Origin: CAZNMF01 sp035547155
Lineage (GTDB): Bacteria > Acidobacteriota > Vicinamibacteria > Vicinamibacterales > SCN-69-37
Direction: 5' to 3'
Assembly: GCA_035547155.1 (NCBI GenBank)
Contig: DASZVJ010000197.1
Coordinates: 1-34,200 of the forward strand
Length of the DNA stretch: 34,200 nt
This document shows, in pieces, positions 7,271-14,355 of this stretch (position 1 is the first letter of the stretch; every line of letters starts with the position of its first letter). The translations under genes and the position numbers were made by a program. Below the pieces are notes generated by a model. That model saw only the letters and a program-made list of their open reading frames with translations. It ran no database searches and was not told the DNA's origin.

Positions 7271-9103
7271 CTACGCTGGTTCGAATCCTCCTTCGCGCCA
7301 CAATTCACTCCCGATACCGTGATGAACGTAGAACAAACCGGTAGGATCGTAGCGTGACTTGATCGCGCGGAGCCGCGCGTAGTTCTTGCCCCAGAATGCC
7401 GACTGCCACCTTCTGTTGAAGTAGTTGGATTCGGAAACGTAGGAGCCTGCCCCCGGCACAATGCGTCGCAGTTGCCGCATCGCGCGGTCTACTGACGCCG
7501 CGTTGCGCTGGGCTCCTTCAACATCGAGCCGCAACCCGAGCTGCGCGATCGGGGGCGGTCCGCCGTTCGCGACAATGGCGAGGGCAAACGAGTCGAGCAC
7601 GATCGGATTCATGGCTGTCTGCCTGGTGGCGGCGACCGCGTCGTCGGGCGCTCCAGCGAGCGCCTTGTTGAGATGCAGCGTGACCGCAGTGTCCTGGGTC
7701 GCATCGCACAGGGCGGCGACGAGCTCTCGGCGATGCCCGGGTGCGAGAAGCGCGCGTGGCAGCCACACGGAATCGTAGCCATGGAGAAAGGCACTGACCT
7801 GCTCCGCGTCACCGGACCACCACGCGTGCGTCGGATCGGCCGTGGGACGATCGTCGAAGATCACGTCCGCAGGGTCTTCTGTGCGTCGCCGATCCATATC
7901 CCACCATGTGGCGGCGGAACGCGTGCCGATCGCCGGCGGCTGCTCGAACGCGTATCTGTCTGGACGAGCGGTGACCCACTCCCAGAACGGCTGCCACGCC
8001 TGGCGCATTTGCTCGCGCGTCAGCCCCTGGCTGACCATCCCAATCTTGAGTCCGTAGGCGGGCTGCAGCGAGACGGTCTCTCCCCAGTGCGGATTCACCA
8101 GGGACGTCGCGCACAGGTTCATCAGCTGAGCGACGAGATCCGCAAACGCAGCCGATGACGCGGCCTTGATTGATGCCGTGACCGACCCAAACGACGCTGG
8201 CAGGTCATGCGTCCGCAGCGTCACCCGAGTCACGACTCCGAAGGTGCCGCCGCCGCCACCCTTCAACGCCCAGAACAAGTCAGGATCGCGCCGTGGGTTG
8301 ACAATCCGGATGCGGCCGTCTGCCGTGACGACTTCGGCTTCGAGCAGTTGCGACGCCGCCGTTCCGAAACCTCTCGAAAACGACCCGAAGCCACCGCTCT
8401 GGACGAGACCGGCGACTCCGACCGTCGCACAGCCGCCACCTTGCACGTAGCGCTTCGCCTTGGTGGTCACTTCCCGATACACGTCGATCCACAGGCAGCC
8501 GGCTTCGGCCGACACCGCGGGAACCGGGCGAAGGCGCTGTTCGCAATCGCGGGGTACGAACCCGTCATGCAGGGTGATGTGCCGCATGTGGCGCGTCCAG
8601 ATGAGAAGAGAATCCGGGGCGCTCGATGTGCCTTGATAGCTGTGACCGCCGCCCTTCACGACGAGACGTAGATGATGCTCTCGGGCGAAGTTCACGGCGG
8701 CAGCCACATGCGCGGGCGTCCGTGCGGCGACCGCATATGCGCTGACGTGCGGTTCCCAGGCATTGAACCAGCCCGACACCTGGGTGCCTGCAGGATCATC
8801 ACCAAGGAAGTACGGGTTGCGCAGGTTCTTGCGGCGCTCAAGGCACGCCGGCGAGGACGGATCGTCGGCACACGGCTGCAGGAGGGCCACTGGAACAATC
8901 AGATTGCCTTCGGTAGCGGCACCGAGAGCCGCCCATTCGGTTGCATCAGGCCACCCACGATCCTGGGGGCGGACACGAGGCGTGGGCCACCGAGCCTGCC
9001 TCGCGACGGCGCCCGCGACACGGACCGCTGTCGGGAATGCGAGCAACGCCGTTAGCATCCCGCGTCTGGTGCACTGGCCGCCGGCTTGATGCGCAGCACC
9101 CAT
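7271..9103 (-). CDS. FAD-linked oxidase with BBE domain (PCMH type), exported
   Basis: A 610-residue flavoprotein of the VAO/berberine-bridge-enzyme type. A TRRGMLTALLA sequence at residues 12-22 followed by a hydrophobic run suggests Tat export. The FAD-binding domain is clear: VVKGGGHSYQG with His154, and QGGGCATVGVAG with Cys225, the two residues that can bind FAD covalently in bicovalent enzymes, followed by SGGFGSFSRGFG. The C-terminus (YFNRRWQSAFWGKNY, YDPTGLFYVHHGIGS) is the BBE domain. Family members oxidise sugars, alkaloids or other alcohols and amines using oxygen. GGAGG lies 12 bases before ATG 9103. It starts 24 bp after the dienelactone hydrolase gene, so the two are probably cotranscribed. 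Substrate unknown. Confidence 0.92.
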   Translation of the reverse strand: MGAAHQAGGQCTRRGMLTALLAFPTAVRVAGAVARQARWPTPRVRPQDRGWPDATEWAALGAATEGNLIVPVALLQPCADDPSSPACLERRKNLRNPYFLGDDPAGTQVSGWFNAWEPHVSAYAVAARTPAHVAAAVNFAREHHLRLVVKGGGHSYQGTSSAPDSLLIWTRHMRHITLHDGFVPRDCEQRLRPVPAVSAEAGCLWIDVYREVTTKAKRYVQGGGCATVGVAGLVQSGGFGSFSRGFGTAASQLLEAEVVTADGRIRIVNPRRDPDLFWALKGGGGGTFGVVTRVTLRTHDLPASFGSVTASIKAASSAAFADLVAQLMNLCATSLVNPHWGETVSLQPAYGLKIGMVSQGLTREQMRQAWQPFWEWVTARPDRYAFEQPPAIGTRSAATWWDMDRRRTEDPADVIFDDRPTADPTHAWWSGDAEQVSAFLHGYDSVWLPRALLAPGHRRELVAALCDATQDTAVTLHLNKALAGAPDDAVAATRQTAMNPIVLDSFALAIVANGGPPPIAQLGLRLDVEGAQRNAASVDRAMRQLRRIVPGAGSYVSESNYFNRRWQSAFWGKNYARLRAIKSRYDPTGLFYVHHGIGSELWREGGFEPA

Positions 9104-9127
9104 GAGTCGACTACTCCTCCGCGTGCG

Positions 9128-9868
9128 TCAGTTGAGGCCCTGAAATGAGGGTCGAGTTGGGGCAAACACCTCTCGCAAAAACCCGTCGATCGCCACGAGT
9201 GACCGTCGGTCGGCAGCCTCGTCATACTGAACACCCGGTTGCTGACCAGTGGCCGTCTCGTGCGTGAACCCGTGCATCGCGGTCCCGTAGATGATCAATT
9301 GGTAATCGACGCCCGCATGCTTCATCTCTTCCGCGAATGTGGTGACTTGCGTCATCGGCACGTGGGGATCGAGGGCGCCGTGACACACAAGTATCTTTCC
9401 CCGGACGGTTGACGGTGCCGCGGGGTGCGGCGTGTCGAGGCTGCCATGGACACTCACCGTTCCCGCCAACGCGGCACCGCTGCGGGCGAGTTCGAGTGCG
9501 ACCATCCCGCCAAGGCAATAGCCCACTGCAGCAATCCGTCCGTCGACGTCCGGATGTTGCGCGAGAACGTCCATCGCCCGGCTGGCGCGCCGGCGGAGCA
9601 TGTCGCGGTTGTTCCGCAACTCCATCACGTGGCGCATGATCGCGTCGCGGCCGACGACGGCCTCGCCGTACATGTCGCAGGCGAACGCCACGAATCCGGC
9701 TTCCGCGAACCGCCGCGCGCGCCCGCGCGCATGGTCGTCGAGCCCGGCGCCACCGTGAACGACCAGAATACCGGGCCGCTTGTCGCCGCGTGTCGGATCG
9801 ACCGCGAGGAATCCATTGAGCCTGGCGTCCTCGTCACGGTATGCGAGCTGTCGGGTGTTGAGCGCCAT
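9128..9868 (-). CDS. Dienelactone hydrolase family protein
   Basis: A 246-residue alpha/beta hydrolase of the dienelactone hydrolase family. The catalytic triad is Cys118 in VGYCLGG (the Cys nucleophile typical of the family), Asp167 in HGALDPHVP and His199 in TAMHGFTH; PGILVVHGGAGLDDH supplies the oxyanion loop. Length and order of motifs match complete enzymes. No signal peptide is present, so it is probably cytoplasmic. Family members hydrolyse dienelactone in chloroaromatic breakdown, but many act on other esters or lactones, and the neighbouring flavin oxidase does not by itself define the pathway. It is the first gene of a two-gene operon with a recognisable promoter upstream. Confidence 0.93.
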   Translation of the reverse strand: MALNTRQLAYRDEDARLNGFLAVDPTRGDKRPGILVVHGGAGLDDHARGRARRFAEAGFVAFACDMYGEAVVGRDAIMRHVMELRNNRDMLRRRASRAMDVLAQHPDVDGRIAAVGYCLGGMVALELARSGAALAGTVSVHGSLDTPHPAAPSTVRGKILVCHGALDPHVPMTQVTTFAEEMKHAGVDYQLIIYGTAMHGFTHETATGQQPGVQYDEAADRRSLVAIDGFLREVFAPTRPSFQGLN

Positions 9869-9919
9869 CCTGCCCCTGTGTGAGGAATGTTTGGATTCAA
9901 GAATGAATCGCCGTTATTA

Positions 9920-9949
9920 ATTATATCACATTTCTGGTCCTTACATCAA
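9920..9949 (-). promoter_or_regulatory. Sigma70-like promoter of the dienelactone hydrolase operon
   Basis: On the minus strand, -35 TTGATG (9949-9944) and a perfect -10 TATAAT (9925-9920) are separated by 18 bp, in a locally AT-rich stretch. The leader to ATG 9868 would be about 45 nt. Confidence 0.65.
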
Positions 9950-10168
9950 CGAAGAGCCGAAATTTCGAGCAAATCGAGACGCTTGCTCGTGACAGCGCTT
10001 GCGCGCACTGCTTCACGAACCGCTGCGACATCGAACGCGCGGGAACATCCGATGCTGGGTTTCGTTCAACTGAATCTGGACATCGTTGACGGCACAGCCA
10101 TCGCGTCGGACCCAGCGAGACTCTCGTCAGCATCAGTCAGCGCGTAGACGGTACGCAGCGGCAAAACG

Positions 10169-10214
10169 CTTGACGAGCCCGCGCGTTCGTCAAGGCCGTT
10201 GCAACGGCCTTGAC
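10169..10214. repeat. Two overlapping inverted repeats sharing one arm
   Basis: A perfect 26-bp palindrome occupies 10189-10214 (arm GTCAAGGCCGTTG). A second inverted repeat, CTTGACGA at 10169-10176 and TCGTCAAG at 10187-10194, uses the left end of the palindrome as its right arm, so in RNA the two stems would be mutually exclusive. No T-tract follows on either strand. It could be a protein-binding site or a switch-like RNA structure; the function is unknown. Confidence 0.6.
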
Positions 10215-10311
10215 TGCGCGGAGCAGGAGGGGGCGAGTCAGCGGCCCTCGTAGCAGCACTTCTCTCGACGATCCTGTGCAGCGTCCGCATTCAGCGCCGG
10301 TTGAAGAGCGT

Positions 10312-10347
10312 TGTCCCCTCGATGCGGTGAGAGTGTCCAAGGGGACA
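10312..10347. repeat. Inverted repeats downstream of the hydrolase operon
   Basis: TGTCCCCT (10312-10319) and AGGGGACA (10340-10347) form 8-bp arms. The right arm can alternatively pair with GTGTCC at 10334-10339 in a tight local hairpin. On the minus strand this lies about 180 nt past the stop of the 10527-11369 gene, so it could act in 3'-end formation, but there is no T-run. Confidence 0.4.
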
Positions 10348-10526
10348 CCCGGGTGACCGAGTGCAAGCCTGTGGCTGGCCGACTTGGAATGTCTCGAAAC
10401 CGGGTCAGGCGCCGGCCTCGGCGCGGCGATGTGCCTCGCGGATGTCACTGCGAACGGCCTTCTGCCGGGCCGCGCCCCGTTGGCACCGCTGAACCGAACC
10501 GGTGGACGCTATGGCAACACCGGCTC

Positions 10527-11369
10527 TTATCTCGTTTCGCCGGGGTGGTACCCCATGCCCGCCGTCGCGACCGGGATCCTTGTCTCAGGCTTTTCCAGGA
10601 AGTGCCGGACGATCGGGATCACCTTCTCGTGTTCGGAAGACAGCGCGAAATGGCCGGCGTCGGGCACTACGGCGAGTTCGGCGCGCGGGATCAATTTCAT
10701 CGTTTCGATCGCATGCTCGACGCGGACGAAATCGCGGTCGCCGAGGATGATGAGCACGGGAGCCGCGATCGACGCCAACGCCTCGCGCGAGAATCCTCGC
10801 CATTCCAGGTGGGCCACCTTGTTCCAAATTTGTGGCCAGGCCTGCGGATCTGGCGCGACTTTCTTGTATGCCTCTCGCTGAAACGCAAATGCGCGGGCAT
10901 CGGCGTTTGGCGGCGCCTCGAAACGCAGCATGTCGGGGTTGTGCGCGATCTCGGGTGGACCGTAGGTCGCCCCGTACGCCACAATGCGGCGGACCAGCGC
11001 AGGATATCGCACGGCCATCATGACCGCTGCGGCGCCGCCGTAGCTTTCACCAAGGAAATCGGCGCGCGCAATCCGCAGGTGCTTGAGCAACGCCGCGATG
11101 TCTTCGGTGTATTGCTCGATCGACAGCGATCGCTCCGGGATATCTGCCGTACGGCCATGTCCCTGCCAATCGATCTTGATAACCGCGTGGCGCGCAGCCA
11201 GCTCCGGAAACGAGTTCAGTCCGGAGTGCCCGAGCGCCGGCGGGATGTAGACCAGCGGCGCGCCCGTGCCCTCGATCTCGTAATACATGCTCAATCCATT
11301 GACGGGCGCGTATCCATGGGTGTTCGTTGCTGCCGGGTCGAGTCGCTGCAGCAAAGTCTCTGAGGTCAT
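10527..11369 (-). CDS. Alpha/beta hydrolase
   Basis: A 280-residue alpha/beta hydrolase. The nucleophile elbow is GESYGG with Ser109, the acid is Asp213 in LGDRDFV and the base His240 in PDAGHFAL; IDWQGHGRT is the expected strand and loop before the cap. The usual HG oxyanion motif is replaced by YIPPALGHSG, a mild oddity. No signal peptide is seen. AGGAG with six bases of spacing precedes the ATG and overlaps the upstream gene's stop region, only nine bases away, so this is the third gene of an ArsR-SRPBCC-hydrolase operon. The family includes esterases, haloperoxidase-like and C-C-bond hydrolases; the sequence does not reveal the substrate. Confidence 0.9.
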   Translation of the reverse strand: MTSETLLQRLDPAATNTHGYAPVNGLSMYYEIEGTGAPLVYIPPALGHSGLNSFPELAARHAVIKIDWQGHGRTADIPERSLSIEQYTEDIAALLKHLRIARADFLGESYGGAAAVMMAVRYPALVRRIVAYGATYGPPEIAHNPDMLRFEAPPNADARAFAFQREAYKKVAPDPQAWPQIWNKVAHLEWRGFSREALASIAAPVLIILGDRDFVRVEHAIETMKLIPRAELAVVPDAGHFALSSEHEKVIPIVRHFLEKPETRIPVATAGMGYHPGETR

Positions 11370-11378
11370 TAATCGCTC

Positions 11379-11843
11379 CTATCGCTGAGTGCTCGCCGGA
11401 TACGCGTCATGGAGCACAGGGGAACCCGTCTCGAGCAGGGACTTCAGGTTGGACAGAATTTTTGGCCAGCCTCCCGAGACAGCCGTAATGAGTTTCGATG
11501 CATCACGCTCGATGGTGTGCGTGATGGAGAGCTTGACCGCAGGCCCGTTCGGCTCCAGCTCCATCGTGCAGAGCGAGTCCCCTTCGGCCTTGAGCTCCGC
11601 TTTGTTCTGGTGGCGCCAGCGGATCACGAGGCGCCGTGGCCGAACGGCCTCGACGATCTCCCCGGCGTCGAGGACCTCGCCGTTGGGCGACACCAGCCTC
11701 CATGCGGAACCAGGCGTCCACTGGCTGTCGCAGTGCATGCCGAACCAGTACTGCGTCATGAACTCCGCGTCGGTCAACGCCGACCAGAGCCGATCCGGCG
11801 TCGTGCGGATATAGGTGACGTAGACAAACGTCGATCTAGCCAT
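11379..11843 (-). CDS. SRPBCC/AHSA1-family protein (ArsR partner)
   Basis: A 154-residue SRPBCC domain protein. TFVYVTYIRTTPDRLWSALTDAEF is the first strand and helix of the AHSA1 fold, followed by YWFGMHCDSQWTPGSAW, VLDAGEIVEAVRPRRLVIRW and a long C-terminal helix beginning near GGWPKILSNLKSLLE. This subclass is nearly always encoded next to an ArsR regulator, as here: its start lies eight bases inside the ArsR gene, giving translational coupling. The fold binds hydrophobic ligands; in this pairing the function is not established. It is followed nine bases later by an alpha/beta hydrolase gene, suggesting a shared response to a small molecule. Confidence 0.92.
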   Translation of the reverse strand: MARSTFVYVTYIRTTPDRLWSALTDAEFMTQYWFGMHCDSQWTPGSAWRLVSPNGEVLDAGEIVEAVRPRRLVIRWRHQNKAELKAEGDSLCTMELEPNGPAVKLSITHTIERDASKLITAVSGGWPKILSNLKSLLETGSPVLHDAYPASTQR

Positions 11844-12174
11844 CGCTCTTCTTCTCCAGTCGTCGTTTCAAATCGCCGAGCGCCTTCAAGCGGGATTTCT
11901 CGAATTTGGCAATCCAGCGGTCGTAGATCTGCTGCAGCGGAACCGGATTGAGGAAGTGCAGCTTTTCGCGGCCCCGCCTCAGAGTGACCACGAGATTGGC
12001 CGCCTCCAGCACGTCCAAGTGCTGCGTGACACCCTGTCGCGTCATGTCCAGATGCTCACAGAGATCGTTGAGGGTCCTGCCATCGTGCGCATGCAGCAAA
12101 TCCAGCAGCGTGCGCCGGCTGGGATCGGCGAGGGCCTTGAACAGCAGGTCAGTCGTATCGAGATGTTCCACCAT
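11836..12174 (-). CDS. ArsR-family winged-helix transcriptional repressor
   Basis: A 112-residue ArsR-class winged-helix protein. DLLFKALADPSRRTLLDLLHAHDG is the classical N-terminal helix pair, LNDLCEHLDMTRQGVTQHL the helix-turn-helix, and LVVTLRRGREKLHFLN the wing; the C-terminal helix is rich in Lys/Arg. There is no Cys metal cluster. ATG 12174 is preferred: an upstream in-frame ATG at 12204 falls inside the operator palindrome and at the predicted transcription start. No clear ribosome-binding site precedes either. It heads the operon with SRPBCC and hydrolase genes and probably represses itself through the two palindromes at 12185-12204 and 12211-12230. Confidence 0.92.
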   Translation of the reverse strand: MVEHLDTTDLLFKALADPSRRTLLDLLHAHDGRTLNDLCEHLDMTRQGVTQHLDVLEAANLVVTLRRGREKLHFLNPVPLQQIYDRWIAKFEKSRLKALGDLKRRLEKKSDG

Positions 12175-12184
12175 GATTGCTAAA

Positions 12185-12235
12185 ATGCAAGTCGCAACTT
12201 GCATAATGATACGCAAGCTACTACTTGCATGTCAA
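12185..12235 (-). promoter_or_regulatory. Promoter with two tandem operator palindromes
   Basis: On the minus strand, a perfect -35 TTGACA (12235-12230) and -10 TATCAT (12211-12206) are 18 bp apart. Operator 1, ATGCAAGT-cgca-ACTTGCAT at 12185-12204, is a perfect 8-4-8 palindrome just downstream of the -10 and over the expected transcription start. Operator 2, ACGCAAGC-tact-ACTTGCAT at 12211-12230, has the same 8-4-8 layout with two mismatches and fills the spacer between -35 and -10. The centres are 26 bp apart. Binding by the adjacent ArsR protein would block polymerase (inference). Confidence 0.75.
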
Positions 12236-12687
12236 GCTCCGTCGAACCGACCACGCTCGAGTCCGCGTGTGGCTGCTGCGCGCGAACGATCTGGGAGAAC
12301 ACGTTAGCCGCGCGGCGGCAATGCTGCGCCACCAACGTGCAACCGCTGCGGCACGCGAAGTTGTCCATGCGGTGCTCTGCGATACCTACTCGCAGCCTGC
12401 GGCTCAAAGAACCGCTGCACGTCAATGCCGTGGTCAGCAGCCGTGTTCCGACGACGGAGTGAGCGTGCATCGCGAACGTCTCCAAGAGCGGACGACGACC
12501 CAGCCGTGCAACCCACGATCGCCGAAGCACTTCGGCGCATGGTTCGTTCTTGAAAGAACCGCCGCATTCTCGAACGGTGTGAACCGGAGCATCGGCTGCT
12601 CGTGTCGGCCTCGATTGCGCGGGTGACAGGGACAATCTCAGGGACAATCAGCACGAGATCGGCGTTCCCGTAAACCGAGGGCCGGCG
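12236..12687. other. Gene-free stretch upstream of tRNA-Ser
   Basis: About 450 bases between the divergent ArsR promoter and the tRNA-Ser promoter. Open frames on both strands lack ribosome-binding sites and any recognisable domain. The only structure noted is a direct repeat of AGGGACAATC at 12628-12637 and 12640-12649. I looked for a tRNA-derived attachment site or an integron attC core here and found neither. Confidence 0.45.
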
Positions 12688-12693
12688 TATACT
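12688..12693 (+). promoter_or_regulatory. -10 element of tRNA-Ser
   Basis: TATACT at 12688-12693 lies 15 bases before the mature tRNA 5' end. The -35 position 17 bp upstream (TTCCCG, 12665-12670) is weak. Confidence 0.5.
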
Positions 12694-12708
12694 TAGGAAA
12701 ACCGCCGC

Positions 12709-12802
12709 GGTGAGGTGGCCGAGTGGCTGAAGGCGATGGTTTGCTAAACCGTTGTAGGGCCTTAAAGCCCTACCCAGGGTTCGAATCCCTGCCTCACCGC
12801 CA
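12709..12802 (+). tRNA. tRNA-Ser(GCT)
   Basis: Acceptor arms GGTGAGG (12709-12715) and CCTCACC (12792-12798) pair perfectly, followed by discriminator G and an encoded CCA (12800-12802). The D-arm region GGCCGAGTGGCTGAAGGC is present, the anticodon loop is TTGCTAA (anticodon GCT, reading AGC/AGU), and the T-arm contains GGTTCGAATCC. The long variable arm TAGGGC-cttaaa-GCCCTA is the class II hallmark of serine tRNAs. It sits between accessory genes on the left and the Hsp70 gene group on the right. Confidence 0.96.
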
Positions 12803-12810
12803 TTCGACTC

Positions 12811-12839
12811 GCCTTCAGCTCGCGTTGCGAGCCGAAGGC
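12811..12839. terminator. GC-rich hairpin between tRNA-Ser and a convergent gene
   Basis: Arms of 13 bases (GCCTTCAGCTCGC and GCGAGCCGAAGGC, one mismatch) enclose a GTT loop. It lies nine bases after the tRNA and ten bases before the end of the convergent Hsp70-like gene, as expected of a bidirectional terminator, but there is no T-tract on either side. Confidence 0.5.
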
Positions 12840-12849
12840 TCGCTCATGG

Positions 12850-14193
12850 CTACGCCAGGGAGAGCCCGACTCTCGCGAGTCCCATCGCCACGGACGTGAA
12901 CTCGTTGCCGGTCGCCACCTTGGCTGGACCGAAGCGGGATTCGAAGATGCGGCGCACGGCAGGAACGAACGACGTGCCGCCCGTCAGGAACACGGCATCG
13001 ACGTCCGCTGGCGCGACGCCCGCGGACGCCAGCAATCCGTCGACACACGCCTCGATCTGACGCAGCTCCTCGGCAATCCATGTCTCGAACGCGTCACGGG
13101 CGACCGTGGCCTGCAAGACGCGTGATCCATCGCGGAACGTGAAGGTCGACACCGCTTCCGACGACAGCGCGGTCTTGAGCTGCTGCACCGCACGGTGCAA
13201 TTGGTAGCCGAGATCGTGCCGGATGAGATGAATGAGCGACGCGATCGGCTCGGGCTCGAGCGCCTGTGCGTGCAGACGCTCGAGCTGATCGATGACTTCG
13301 CGGCTCTTGAGAAACGACAGGTGATGCCAGCGTTCGAGATTCGAGTACGGCCACGTCGGCATCGGCAGCCGCTTGTCCATCGATCGGATCTCGCTGCGCG
13401 ATCCCAGCGCCGGTGACACGAGATGGCGCACGATCTGCGCGTCGAACGCGTCGCCGGCGATGCCGACGCCCGCATTGCCGAGCAGCCTCCGTTCCGACGC
13501 GCCATCGCGGCGCGCCTGTGGACCGACGTGGACGAGCGAGAAATCGCTGGTGCCGCCGCCGAAGTCTCCAATCAGGATCAACTCGTCGCGATCGAGCGTG
13601 CTGCCGTACTGATGCGCGGCGGCGATCGGCTCGAGCTCGAACGCGATCGTCTCGAACCCCGCCGCCAGGAACGCCTGCTCCAGACGCCTGACCGCGTAGT
13701 CGTCATCGTCCACCGATGACGAGCCGACGAATCGGACGGGACGTCCAGCCGTCACGTGACGGATGTCGTGTCCGAATTGTCGTGACGCCTCGCCGCGGAC
13801 GTCGCTCAGGATCCGCGCAATCAGGTCTTCGACCGTCCGCTTGCGCTCGAAGACCTGCGTGCCGTCCATGTGGCGATCGGCCAGGAACGACTTGAGCGAC
13901 TGAATCAGCCGTCCCTGATGCTCCGCCGCAAGGTAGTGCTCGATGCCGAGCGGGCCCGTCCAGCACGACGTCTTCGCCGGCTGCACGCCTTGCCGCGGCG
14001 CCTGCTCGAAATACAGCAACGATCGGTACGCGGCCGTCGCCTGCCCGAGGAACGGGAACTGGCCGAGCTCGACGATGCCGTCCGCTCGCACGTGCGCAAT
14101 CGACGTGTTGGTCGTGCCGAAATCGATGCCGATGGATGACGTCGCCAGCAGAAGCTCCCAGGAAGGCCCATCGTTAGTGGGCGAGCCCACCAT
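12850..14193 (-). CDS. Hsp70-family protein, YegD-like (ATPase domain only)
   Basis: A 447-residue actin-like ATPase of the Hsp70 superfamily without a substrate-binding domain. IGIDFGTTNTSIA (21-33) is the first phosphate loop, IGDFGGGTSDFSLV (208-221) the second, and VFLTGGTSFVPAVRRIF near 401-417 the adenosine motif. Length and domain content match E. coli YegD, a predicted chaperone of uncertain role. It is divergent from a PP2C-like gene across a 162-bp region; in E. coli, yegD lies in the same chromosomal neighbourhood as yegI (kinase) and yegK (PP2C-like), so a functional link is plausible. The start is the first ATG; no strong ribosome-binding site is visible, so a slightly shorter product is possible. 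Confidence 0.92.
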   Translation of the reverse strand: MVGSPTNDGPSWELLLATSSIGIDFGTTNTSIAHVRADGIVELGQFPFLGQATAAYRSLLYFEQAPRQGVQPAKTSCWTGPLGIEHYLAAEHQGRLIQSLKSFLADRHMDGTQVFERKRTVEDLIARILSDVRGEASRQFGHDIRHVTAGRPVRFVGSSSVDDDDYAVRRLEQAFLAAGFETIAFELEPIAAAHQYGSTLDRDELILIGDFGGGTSDFSLVHVGPQARRDGASERRLLGNAGVGIAGDAFDAQIVRHLVSPALGSRSEIRSMDKRLPMPTWPYSNLERWHHLSFLKSREVIDQLERLHAQALEPEPIASLIHLIRHDLGYQLHRAVQQLKTALSSEAVSTFTFRDGSRVLQATVARDAFETWIAEELRQIEACVDGLLASAGVAPADVDAVFLTGGTSFVPAVRRIFESRFGPAKVATGNEFTSVAMGLARVGLSLA

Positions 14194-14258
14194 CGTACGC
14201 AGAAGCGTCGGGATCTCGCAAATGTGGCGCGTGCAGGCCAGACGTCCTCACGGCTGTA

Positions 14259-14311
14259 CGTGTTGCCGCGGCTTGAACACGTCAACATATACGTGTTAGA
14301 CATACCGTGTT
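14259..14311. promoter_or_regulatory. CGTGTT/AACACG half-site cluster in a divergent promoter region
   Basis: Between the Hsp70-like and PP2C-like genes, CGTGTT occurs at 14259-14264, 14292-14297 and 14306-14311, and its complement AACACG at 14276-14281. AACACGT (14276-14282) and ACGTGTT (14291-14297) form a 7-bp inverted repeat with an 8-nt spacer. The segment TATACGTGTT (14288-14297) resembles TATAAGTGTT upstream of the nearby XRE regulator gene (minus strand, 16051-16042), so that regulator may act at both sites (inference). Confidence 0.45.
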
Positions 14312-14355
14312 TACGTTCCCCTCTCCCATATCGAGCGTTCCTGAGGAGGCAGCCC

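Larger units (their letters stand above)
9950..10526. other. Gene-free stretch with palindromes
   Basis: About 580 bases between the promoter of the dienelactone hydrolase operon and the end of the convergent-side hydrolase gene. Short open frames exist on both strands but lack start signals, family motifs or plausible composition. The notable content is two sets of inverted repeats, listed separately at 10169-10214 and 10312-10347. I see no RNA gene here that I can name. Confidence 0.5.

Noticed and set aside
9887..10147. 86-codon plus-strand open frame
   Set aside because: Starts inside the promoter region of the opposite gene, has no family match, and its sequence looks random.
12300..12380. 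Possible integron attC-like sequence
   Set aside because: The core-site consensus GTTRRRY/RYYYAAC is not matched on either strand and no integrase or cassette array is present.
12180..12660. Overlapping open frames of 116-155 codons near tRNA-Ser
   Set aside because: No ribosome-binding sites, mutual overlap on both strands and no family resemblance.
12709..12802. tRNA-Ser as an island attachment site
   Set aside because: I found no second copy of its 3' end in the window; the suspected foreign DNA lies on the 5' side, which does not fit the usual integration geometry.
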